Positions 6,591 to 13,206 of a stretch of 17,913 nt of DNA are shown here, one piece after another (the stretch's first letter is position 1; each line of letters begins with the position of its first letter). The DNA comes from Chloroflexota bacterium (lineage in GTDB: Bacteria; Chloroflexota; Dehalococcoidia; Lucifugimonadales; JADFKI01): NCBI GenBank assembly GCA_024648655.1, contig JAGGDZ010000262.1, positions 1 to 17,913 on the forward strand, given 5' to 3'. The position numbers and the translations under genes are program-made. The notes beneath the pieces were generated by a model, which saw only the letters and a program-made list of their open reading frames with translations, was not told the origin of the DNA and made no database searches.

Positions 6591-7337
6591 ATGTCGTTTG
6601 AAGGCAAGACGGTTCTGGTCACCGGTGGATCACGGGGCATCGGAAAGGCGATTGCACTTGAATTCGCGTCCCGTGGCGCGGACATTGCCTTTAACTATAT
6701 CCGCAGCCATAGAGCTGCCGCGGAGACTCAGGCAGAAATCGAAGCGCTAGGAGTGCGCTGCCTACGTGTGCGGGCGCATCTCGGCGACTCCAACAAGATT
6801 CGCCAATTATTTGAGGAAACGAACACCGAGTTCGGCAAACTTGATGTGTTGGTGAACAATGCCGCCTCCGGCGTCCAGCGGTCGGCATCGGAACTTGAGG
6901 AAAAGCACTGGGACTGGACGCTCAACGTGAACGCCAAAGCGCCGTGGCTGTGCGCCATCGAAGCGTCGAAGCTGATGCCTGAGGGTAGCAGCATCGTGAA
7001 CATCACGAGCCAAGGATCATCAAAAGTCCTGCCGTACTACTTCTCCGTCGGCACATCCAAAGCGGCGCTTGAAGCGCTGACGCGCTACCTTGCGGTCGAG
7101 CTTGCGCCGAGAGGCGTATCGGTCAATGCCGTCTCCGGTGGCTATGTCGATACGGGCGCACTCGATTACTTCCCGAACCGCGAAAGTATGATGGAAGCCG
7201 GGCGCAGCACACCCGTCGGCCGCATGGTGACCGCAGAAGACATCGCGCGAGTGGTGGCGTTTCTTTGCACGGAGGACGCCTCCATGATACGCGGTCAGGT
7301 CATTGTCGTGGATGGCGGCTATACGCTTCTGGCTTAG
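6591..7337 (+). CDS. fabL: FabL-type enoyl-[acyl-carrier-protein] reductase (NADPH)
   Basis: This 248-residue SDR is closer to Bacillus FabL (enoyl-ACP reductase III) than to FabG. It contains NNAASGV (89-95), LEEKHWDWTLNVNAKA (102-117), SKAALEALTRYLAVELAP (156-173), VNAVSGG (178-184), FPNRE (194-198) and MIRGQVIVVDGG (232-243). I recall these stretches as almost identical in FabL. The NADP loop is TGGSRGIG (11-18). The catalytic spacing is Tyr-x6-Lys (Y150 to K157), as in enoyl reductases, rather than the Y-x3-K of FabG. It should complete the elongation cycle by reducing trans-2-enoyl-ACP. The ATG follows GAGGG (6579-6583) by seven bases. It ends 34 bases from the convergent ygfZ. Confidence 0.88.
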   Translation: MSFEGKTVLVTGGSRGIGKAIALEFASRGADIAFNYIRSHRAAAETQAEIEALGVRCLRVRAHLGDSNKIRQLFEETNTEFGKLDVLVNNAASGVQRSASELEEKHWDWTLNVNAKAPWLCAIEASKLMPEGSSIVNITSQGSSKVLPYYFSVGTSKAALEALTRYLAVELAPRGVSVNAVSGGYVDTGALDYFPNRESMMEAGRSTPVGRMVTAEDIARVVAFLCTEDASMIRGQVIVVDGGYTLLA

Positions 7338-7371
7338 GTGAACTCGCGGTCTGACCGTCGAAGCCCGTCCA

Positions 7372-8364
7372 TTAGCGAGGGAATCCCTCCACTACAACTT
7401 CAGCGCCGTCCTCCATACGAAGGCGCTTGCCTTCCTGAGCATGTGCCTTCCTGACATAGCCCAAGCCATATCCCCTATCGCCATCAAGCGCCTCCACGGT
7501 CGATGTGAGCGTGCCGATCTGACGACCTTCATGCATTAGCGGGGACGGAAGCTCCGGCGCATAACCGGCTTCAAAAGAAAGGCGCATGAGATATTTCTGC
7601 ACCTTATCGTATGTGTCAAGACGCGCCACGACCTCCTGGCCTATGTAGCATCCTTTGTTGAAACTAATGTAGTCTTTTAGTCCGGCTTCAAGTGGATTGT
7701 AATCTTCGTGAAGTTCGCCGCCGTATTCTGCCACGCCATATCTGATACGCAAGATTTCCATGGCGTGCGAACCCACCGGCACAGCGCCAACATCTATGAG
7801 CGTTTCCCGAAGTCCATGAGCCTGTTCTGCAGGCACTATGAGGTCGTAGCCTACCACGCCTCCCATTTCGGTGTGAAGGACAAAGGCATCTACACCACAT
7901 ATCGTGAGACAGGCAGAGCCTGAGAGTGATACTTCGGAAAGCTGCGGCAAGGCTTCTCTAACCTTTCGTCCTGCAACCGTCAGTATTGCCGTCTTTTCGG
8001 ACACGTCTTCGACCACAACATCCTCGATGAAGGTGTAGAATTCTATCCATTCCGCAACTCGCTGTCGGGTCTCAGGCCCTGTGATGACAAGTAGGTGATC
8101 CTCCCGCCTGACAACGAAGAGCAAGTCAATGATCCGCCCCTTGTTCGTGGTCAGAACTGTGCCCTCGACTTCGCCGACAAGCATATCATCCAGCTTATTG
8201 GTTGACAGGCGGTTCAGCAGGTCTATAGCGTCTGCACCGCCCAACTTCAGCTTGCCAAGGTGCGATCGATCGATCAGTCCTATCCCGTTGGTCAGGGCGT
8301 CGTACTCCTCTCGCACCGTCGAATAGACCACGGCTGGCATTTCAAGCATTCCACTTTGCACCAT
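7372..8364 (-). CDS. ygfZ: YgfZ/GcvT-like folate-binding Fe-S maturation protein
   Basis: YgfZ-family proteins share the aminomethyltransferase (GcvT) fold, bind tetrahydrofolate and support maturation or repair of particular Fe-S enzymes. The diagnostic K-G-C-Y-x-G-Q-E motif is present as KGCYIGQE, at residues 237-244 of the 330-residue form, with the functional Cys at 239. The GcvT-like N-terminal domain and the C-terminal beta-barrel (QIGTLTS ... GYGLGYVRK) are both intact. A longer form starting at 8370 has AGGAGG only two bases away. ATG 8364 sits eight bases from that ribosome-binding site and is preferred. A glycine-cleavage T-protein is unlikely because of the KGCYIGQE signature. The Fe-S carrier gene lies upstream on the same strand, and the gap holds a perfect hairpin. 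Confidence 0.88.
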   Translation of the reverse strand: MVQSGMLEMPAVVYSTVREEYDALTNGIGLIDRSHLGKLKLGGADAIDLLNRLSTNKLDDMLVGEVEGTVLTTNKGRIIDLLFVVRREDHLLVITGPETRQRVAEWIEFYTFIEDVVVEDVSEKTAILTVAGRKVREALPQLSEVSLSGSACLTICGVDAFVLHTEMGGVVGYDLIVPAEQAHGLRETLIDVGAVPVGSHAMEILRIRYGVAEYGGELHEDYNPLEAGLKDYISFNKGCYIGQEVVARLDTYDKVQKYLMRLSFEAGYAPELPSPLMHEGRQIGTLTSTVEALDGDRGYGLGYVRKAHAQEGKRLRMEDGAEVVVEGFPR

Positions 8365-8388
8365 TACCATGTCCTCCTGAAATGAACA

Positions 8389-8413
8389 GACCGCCTCTGT
8401 GCAAGAGGCGGTC
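8389..8413 (-). terminator. perfect 10-bp hairpin between iscA and ygfZ (terminator or attenuator)
   Basis: GACCGCCTCT (8389-8398) and AGAGGCGGTC (8404-8413) pair perfectly around a five-base loop. On the minus-strand transcript the stem is followed by UGUUCAUUUC, a partly U-rich run but not a full U tract, and then by the ygfZ ribosome-binding site about 10 bases later. It could partially terminate iscA transcripts, stabilise the iscA message, or attenuate ygfZ expression. Confidence 0.6.
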
Positions 8414-8456
8414 CCTGAGTATCAACCGACCGTTAGGCAGCGACAACGAATTGCCG

Positions 8457-8807
8457 CTATACACTGAAAGAAGTTCCGCATCCGCACGCTGTCTTCGCGT
8501 TAGGGTTGTTGAAGACAAAGCCTTTGCCGTTCAGGCCGCCCGAGTAGTCCAATTCCGTGCCGGCCAGGAATATGTACGACTTCTTGTCCACATACAGCTC
8601 AAGGCCGTGGCTGCTGATAATTTTGTCATTCTCGCCCGGTACGTCCACAAGGTCCAGGTCATAGGTCAAACCGGAGCATCCACCACCTTTAACTGCAACA
8701 CGCAGATTGCTGTCCGGCTTGCCCATATCTATGGCGAATTGACGAACATGCTTCGCTGCGTCGTCAGTAATAGTAATTGTCAACGGCTCCGGTCGTATTC
8801 TTGCCAT
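8457..8807 (-). CDS. A-type iron-sulfur carrier protein (IscA/ErpA/HesB family)
   Basis: A-type carriers hold and deliver Fe-S clusters to apo-enzymes. The 116-residue protein has the three invariant cysteines: C44 in GGGCSGLTYD and C108 and C110 in ACGCGTSFSV, with FVFNNPNA just before the pair. AGGAGG (8813-8818) lies five bases before ATG 8807. A longer frame from GTG 8831 would add MQITQEEA, which encodes the ribosome-binding site itself and is rejected. A strong promoter lies about 55 bases upstream. The family members IscA, SufA and ErpA cannot be told apart from sequence alone here. With ygfZ downstream it forms a small Fe-S maturation unit. Confidence 0.94.
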   Translation of the reverse strand: MARIRPEPLTITITDDAAKHVRQFAIDMGKPDSNLRVAVKGGGCSGLTYDLDLVDVPGENDKIISSHGLELYVDKKSYIFLAGTELDYSGGLNGKGFVFNNPNAKTACGCGTSFSV

Positions 8808-8861
8808 GGCTTCCTCCTGAGTTATCTGCACTCAAGCAAGCGGTTTATCTGCGTCATTAAC

Positions 8862-8890
8862 ATTCTATTGATAATGGGCGCAGTCGTCAA
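8862..8890 (-). promoter_or_regulatory. sigma-70-type promoter for iscA (and ygfZ)
   Basis: Read on the minus strand, TTGACG (8890-8885), a 17-base spacer and TAGAAT (8867-8862) form a near-consensus housekeeping promoter. Transcription would begin near 8855, about 48 bases before the IscA ATG. No IscR-like palindrome is obvious around it. Confidence 0.7.
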
Positions 8891-8953
8891 TTGCCCAGTG
8901 GAAAGAGTAAGGCGCTTTCTTATTGTCCGTCACATCTCCGCAGGCGAAAAGTC

Positions 8954-8982
8954 GTTCCCTATCTGAGAAATCCTGATAAAAT
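8954..8982 (+). promoter_or_regulatory. putative extended -10 promoter for mutS2, possibly leaderless
   Basis: TGATAAAAT (8974-8982) is an extended -10 (TGn-TAAAAT). GTTCCC (8954-8959) lies 17 bases upstream of its hexamer. The expected start, six to seven bases past the -10, falls on the A of the mutS2 ATG at 8989. The element closely resembles the one at 13141-13169. Confidence 0.5.
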
Positions 8983-8988
8983 AGGCGA

Positions 8989-11445
8989 ATGCAGCCGAAT
9001 TCAGAAAAGTGCCTCACAACAGGCATCTCCAACAGAGAAACATTGCGCGCACGCGCCCAGATCCTGCTGGAATTCGACGCCATTCGAGAGCGGATTGCGG
9101 ACCGGGTAACCTTCTTCCCCGCTCGCAGACTCGCAGCGTCCTTGCAGCCCTCATACGACGACTACGAAGTCGCGCTCCTTCAACAGGAGACGGCAGAAGG
9201 ACGTGCCGTGCTGGACGAGGCGGGCGAAGTCGATATGTTCTGCCCCGAGGACGTAGAAGAGTCCGTGGCGCGCGCATCTATAGGGGGCATCATCACCGGC
9301 AGGGAGCTGCTTTCGATAGCGCAGACGATCGATGTGCTGTCTCGTGCGCGGAGCGGCGTGCTTGCCGTGCGCCACCATGCGCCAATGCTTGCCGACATCG
9401 CCGAGAGCATACCCGATCTCTCGGAGTTGACCAGACAGATACGCTCACGCATTGGCGAAAGAGGGGATGTCCGCGACGACGCCACACATACCTTGCGCGC
9501 GCTTCGCAGCCAGATTCGACAGGCGTACCATCGAGTAACAGAGTCACTGAACTCCCTAATACAAACAGCGCAAGGGGACAATGTCTTGCAGGACAATGTG
9601 ATCTCCATTCGCAATGATCGCCTCGTCGTGCAGGTCAAGGCGGAGATGCGCAGCCGAGTACCGGGCATAGTCCACGACGCATCCAATACGGGCGCAACTC
9701 TCTTTGTCGAGCCGTTTTCCACAGTCGAAATCGGCAACACCTGGCGCGAACTCGCACTTGCCGAAGAGCGTGAGATTCGCAAGGTCCTGCGTGATCTTTC
9801 CACGCTCGTCGGAGAACTTGCCCCCGATATTCAGCGCGGCAGCGAATTGACGGCACGCCTTGACCTCATCATGACGCGAGCACGATACAGCTATGCCATT
9901 CGGGGCGTTATGCCGCTTTCCCCTTCCGACATCGAACCGGCGGACCTAGAACAGCCTGAGACTCTCGAAGAAGGCGACGAGTCTTTGCCCAACATGACAG
10001 TCCGCCTAATCAATGCCCGTCATCCACTTCTTGGCAGAGACGCAGTGCCTGTTAACGTGAGTGTTGGACCCCGCTGGTCGGTTCTTGTCGTAACAGGTCC
10101 GAACACAGGTGGCAAGACCGTGGCGATGAAGACGGTCGGCCTGCTCGCCTTGATGCACCAGGCAGGCTTGCAGATTCCCTCGGGCGACGGCAGCGTCTTG
10201 CCCGTATTCGACGGAGTGTACGCGGATGTCGGCGACCAGCAGAGCATCGAACAGTCGGTATCAACCTTCAGCTCACATATGCGAAGCGTCATAGACATTC
10301 TTGGAGCGGCAACGTCCCAATCACTCGTGCTGCTCGACGAACTTGGGACAAGTACGGACGCCGAAGAGGGTTCGGCGCTCGCACGTGCAATTCTCGAAGA
10401 CCTTGCCGAAAAGAGAGTATCCACGATTGTAACAACACACCACCGAAGCGTCGCCGCCTACGCAGAGACTTCTCACCGGATGATGAACGCCAGCGTACAA
10501 CTGGACGCGGATTCGCTAACTCCGACATACTACCTCACGCTGGGTATTCCCGGGCGCAGCTACGCAATGGCAATCGCCGCAAGCCTTGGACTACCGGAGC
10601 ATATACTGGACAGTGCACAAAACGCCATTGAGCCGCAGTATCTCCGCTTCGAAGACTGGCTCTCCGAATTGCAGCGCGAGCGAAACCAGTTACAGACGAT
10701 GCTTCTTGAGGCGGAACAGTCTCGCGCCAAATCCGACGGGTTGCGCCAGCAGCTAGACGAGCAAATAGACTATCTCATCACCCATCGAGAAGATCTGCTG
10801 GACGGTATGCGGCGCGGCATACTAGCGCAATACGATGAGGCACAGCGTAGGCTCAAGGCAGCAGAGGCAGCCCTTTCATGGAGCGCACCGGCGGGTATTC
10901 CCACTAAAGCAACACGAGATGACATCCGACGTGTGCGGCAAGAGCTTCTAGCCGATCGCGCCGCGGCGCTTCCTCCTGCCCATGTCCGAGAGGTTCAGCG
11001 CGAGTTGGAAATCGGAGACAAAGTTTATGTGCGTGGCCTCAACCTTGGCGGCGTGCTCGTTTCTCTTCCGGAAGATGGCAGCGACGCGGAGGTTGGCATT
11101 GGCAATGTACGAATTCAGGTACAGCCTTCACGATTATCCCTGGTCGAGAGTCAACCTGAGCCGCCCAAAACAGAGGTCAGCATCAGCATTGGACCCATGC
11201 TGGACTCCAAGGAATTGGACATTCGCGGCATGCGAGCAGACGAGTCATTAGCCGAGCTGGAACTATTCCTCGATAAGGCGGTTCGCGACGGCTTCAACTC
11301 TGTGCGCGTCATACACGGCAGGGGCAAGGGCATTTTACGCAATGCCGTGCGCGAACACCTCACCCGCCATCCGCTCGCGCGCGCGTTTGAGGCGGAAGCG
11401 CGCGAACGCGGCGGCGACGGCGCGACTCTAGTGCACCTTGCATAG
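8989..11445 (+). CDS. mutS2: MutS2 family ATPase with C-terminal Smr domain
   Basis: MutS2 proteins lack the mismatch-recognition domain of MutS. They act in suppression of recombination and, in Bacillus, on collided ribosomes. In this 818-residue protein the N-terminal core and helical lever are followed by the ABC-type ATPase. Walker A is GPNTGGKT at residues 370-377 and Walker B is LLDELGTSTD with D450 and E451. A long charged coiled-coil stretch spans about 560-660. The Smr nuclease-like domain occupies about 743-818, with LDIRG (743-747) and HGRGKG (776-781). Family hallmarks are complete. The start at 8989 gives about 26 residues before the conserved LLEFDAIRERIADR block. No ribosome-binding site precedes it, which fits the leaderless promoter prediction, but a later start cannot be excluded. 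The DUF192 gene follows with almost no gap. Confidence 0.96.
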   Translation: MQPNSEKCLTTGISNRETLRARAQILLEFDAIRERIADRVTFFPARRLAASLQPSYDDYEVALLQQETAEGRAVLDEAGEVDMFCPEDVEESVARASIGGIITGRELLSIAQTIDVLSRARSGVLAVRHHAPMLADIAESIPDLSELTRQIRSRIGERGDVRDDATHTLRALRSQIRQAYHRVTESLNSLIQTAQGDNVLQDNVISIRNDRLVVQVKAEMRSRVPGIVHDASNTGATLFVEPFSTVEIGNTWRELALAEEREIRKVLRDLSTLVGELAPDIQRGSELTARLDLIMTRARYSYAIRGVMPLSPSDIEPADLEQPETLEEGDESLPNMTVRLINARHPLLGRDAVPVNVSVGPRWSVLVVTGPNTGGKTVAMKTVGLLALMHQAGLQIPSGDGSVLPVFDGVYADVGDQQSIEQSVSTFSSHMRSVIDILGAATSQSLVLLDELGTSTDAEEGSALARAILEDLAEKRVSTIVTTHHRSVAAYAETSHRMMNASVQLDADSLTPTYYLTLGIPGRSYAMAIAASLGLPEHILDSAQNAIEPQYLRFEDWLSELQRERNQLQTMLLEAEQSRAKSDGLRQQLDEQIDYLITHREDLLDGMRRGILAQYDEAQRRLKAAEAALSWSAPAGIPTKATRDDIRRVRQELLADRAAALPPAHVREVQRELEIGDKVYVRGLNLGGVLVSLPEDGSDAEVGIGNVRIQVQPSRLSLVESQPEPPKTEVSISIGPMLDSKELDIRGMRADESLAELELFLDKAVRDGFNSVRVIHGRGKGILRNAVREHLTRHPLARAFEAEARERGGDGATLVHLA

Positions 11446-11449
11446 CACC

Positions 11450-12211
11450 GTGACTGTACGAGTCCTTTCAGCCGTTCTTGCCCTGATAACTTCACTCGGC
11501 TTCGCCTGTACAACCAGTGGCGAAGAGACGCAGATCGCGTCCACCGTCACCACTGCGGAGACTACGGCATCCACTATACGGACCCCAACGCCCAAAGCCA
11601 CCGCAACAGTGCCTGAAAGCCCAATGCCTACCAATACGCCACAACCAAGCGCAACGCCACGTCCTACACAGGTTCCCACCACAGCGCCTATGCCCGTGCC
11701 ATCCGCGACGCTCACGCCGTCGCCCACCCCTACGGCAAGTCCTACGGCAAGTCCTTCGCCCACAACTACCCCCACGCCCTCAGTACCTGCCGTTACCATC
11801 GGCGGCACGACATTCCTCGCCGAGATCGCCGATACACCCGAACTGCGGGGCAAAGGACTTGGTGAGCGGGACGGATTGGCAGAGCAGACAGGCATGCTTT
11901 TCATTTTCCAGAGCGGCAGAGCATCTGCTTTTTGGATGAAGGGCATGCGCTTTCCGCTCGATTTTGTGTGGATCGGCGCGGACTGCGCCGTCGTGGATCT
12001 AACCGAGGGTGTGCAACACTCGCCACCGAATACACCTAATTCAGAACTTGCGTTATTGGAATCCTCATCTCCGGCTGCATATACATTTGAAATTAACGCA
12101 GGTGAGATCAGCAGATTCGGTATTGATATTGGCGATGAAGTACGATTCCACAGCGTCGAATCAGCGTCAGCCAACTGCTGCGAATCGGGAGCGTGCGATG
12201 GGAACCGATAA
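11450..12211 (+). CDS. DUF192 domain lipoprotein-like protein with Pro/Thr-rich linker
   Basis: The product (253 residues from GTG 11450) starts with a short hydrophobic segment, MTVRVLSAVLALITSLGFAC, then Thr/Ser. This looks like a secretion signal with an imperfect lipobox (G-F-A-C, without the usual Leu at -3). About 85 residues of Thr/Pro/Ser low complexity follow, then a DUF192 domain (COG1430) of about 110 residues with RGKGLGERDGL, GMLFIF and the hallmark FWMKGMRFPLDFVWI. The architecture suggests a cell-surface anchored protein whose domain is held away by the linker. DUF192 function is not established. A TTG at 11438 would give four more residues and overlap mutS2. The C-terminal coding end overlaps the fmt start by 14 bases and encodes a Cys-rich tail (NCCESGAC). 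Confidence 0.82.
   Translation: MTVRVLSAVLALITSLGFACTTSGEETQIASTVTTAETTASTIRTPTPKATATVPESPMPTNTPQPSATPRPTQVPTTAPMPVPSATLTPSPTPTASPTASPSPTTTPTPSVPAVTIGGTTFLAEIADTPELRGKGLGERDGLAEQTGMLFIFQSGRASAFWMKGMRFPLDFVWIGADCAVVDLTEGVQHSPPNTPNSELALLESSSPAAYTFEINAGEISRFGIDIGDEVRFHSVESASANCCESGACDGNR
11729..11752 (+). repeat. 12-bp perfect tandem duplication in the DUF192 linker
   Basis: CCTACGGCAAGT occurs twice back to back (11729-11740 and 11741-11752) and encodes the repeat PTAS-PTAS in the low-complexity linker. Its length is a multiple of three, so copy-number change by slippage would alter linker length without a frameshift. Confidence 0.9.
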
Positions 12212-13163
12212 GAAAGACAGACCACCGCTCCGAACTATATTTATGGGAACTCCCACTTTCGCCGTTCCGGCGTTGGATGCCCTTCTGAGCGCGAACTGCG
12301 ACATCATCGGCGTATATACGCAGCCCGACCGCCGTTCAGGCCGCGGGAGACGGCTTACTGCGCCACCCGTCAAGCAGGCAGCCATTAAGCGCGGCCTACC
12401 AGTCTTCCAGCCGCCCTCGCTTCGCCGGGATGCAGAAGCCCGCCGGCACATCGCATCGAGCGCACCTGACCTCATCGTTGTCGTCGCCTACGGTCTATTC
12501 CTGCCTTCCGACACGCTTGCCGTACCGCCACTCGGCGCACTGAACATACATCCGTCTCTCTTGCCCAGATACAGAGGTCCTTCACCAGTAGCCACCGCTA
12601 TCCTCGAAGGCGATAAGTCAACAGGCGTAACGCTAATGCAGCTCGACATAGGCATGGACTCCGGCCCCGTCATCGCGCAGCGCAAAACGGTCATTGCAGA
12701 CAACGAAACTGCCGAAGACCTTACCATACGGCTATTCGAAATGGGCGCAGAACTGCTTGCAGATACGATTTACCCCTGGCGAGAAGGCGAGATTGCGTCC
12801 GTGCCGCAGAGTGAAGCGGACGCAACGATTACTCGGCTGCTGACGCGTGAAGACGGCACGATTGACTGGGCACAATCGGCAGAGCAGATCGCTCGGCAGA
12901 TTCGCGCGTACCATCCCTGGCCCAGCAGCTTTACCCACTGGCGAGGCAGACAATTGAAAGTGCATGCGGCATCGGCGCTGGACGGTGTTAATGACAAATT
13001 GCCCGGCGCAGTCACAGCGTTACCGCAGGGCATCACGGTCGCAACCGGCGAGGGTGCACTGCTCCTCCATCGCGTACAGATTGAAGGACGGCAGGCTACG
13101 GACATCTCCGGCTTTGTGCGCGGATACCGCGACTTCGTGGGTTCCCTGCTTGGCACATCCTGA
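12198..13163 (+). CDS. fmt: methionyl-tRNA formyltransferase
   Basis: Fmt formylates the initiator methionyl-tRNA with 10-formyl-tetrahydrofolate. The 321-residue product has IFMGTPTFAVPALDALL near the N-terminus (14-30) and the catalytic Asn-x-His in LNIHPSLLPRYRGPSPV (N116, H118). The conserved Asp is in GVTLMQLDIGMDSGPV (D154), and a C-terminal tRNA-binding OB-like domain includes RAYHPWP. The frame is open 63 codons further upstream, but that extension lies inside the DUF192 gene and has no family similarity. ATG 12198 follows GGGAG (12187-12191) by six bases. It overlaps the DUF192 gene by 14 bases, so coupled translation is likely. No peptide deformylase gene is adjacent. Confidence 0.96.
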   Translation: MGTDKKDRPPLRTIFMGTPTFAVPALDALLSANCDIIGVYTQPDRRSGRGRRLTAPPVKQAAIKRGLPVFQPPSLRRDAEARRHIASSAPDLIVVVAYGLFLPSDTLAVPPLGALNIHPSLLPRYRGPSPVATAILEGDKSTGVTLMQLDIGMDSGPVIAQRKTVIADNETAEDLTIRLFEMGAELLADTIYPWREGEIASVPQSEADATITRLLTREDGTIDWAQSAEQIARQIRAYHPWPSSFTHWRGRQLKVHAASALDGVNDKLPGAVTALPQGITVATGEGALLLHRVQIEGRQATDISGFVRGYRDFVGSLLGTS

Positions 13164-13169
13164 TATAAT
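13141..13169 (+). promoter_or_regulatory. putative extended -10 promoter for the CoA-transferase gene
   Basis: TGATATAAT (13161-13169) is an extended -10 with a perfect TATAAT, and GTTCCC (13141-13146) is spaced 17 bases upstream. The TG of the extended -10 is the first two bases of the fmt stop codon TGA (13161-13163). A start near 13176 would give a leader of about 30 bases that includes the GAGGTG ribosome-binding site (13197-13202). Confidence 0.55.
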
Positions 13170-13206
13170 CGGCGTTAGGTTAAGAATCGATGAGCAGAGG
13201 TGTGAT

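Noticed and set aside
8264..8275. GATC repeated three times in a row
   Set aside because: It lies inside the ygfZ coding sequence (LIDRS region) and is explained by codon choice.
8382..8966. Plus-strand open frame of 194 codons covering the iscA region
   Set aside because: It is antisense to the IscA gene with its three conserved cysteines and its promoter, and the translation shows no recognisable family.
12009..12197. N-terminal extension of fmt from an upstream ATG
   Set aside because: It reads through the DUF192 coding region in another frame, has basic low-information sequence, and ATG 12198 has a good ribosome-binding site and normal family length.
12964..13206. N-terminal extension of the CoA-transferase through the fmt end
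   Set aside because: The extension is the other frame of fmt, while ATG 13207 begins the normal family N-terminus and follows a promoter and GAGGTG.
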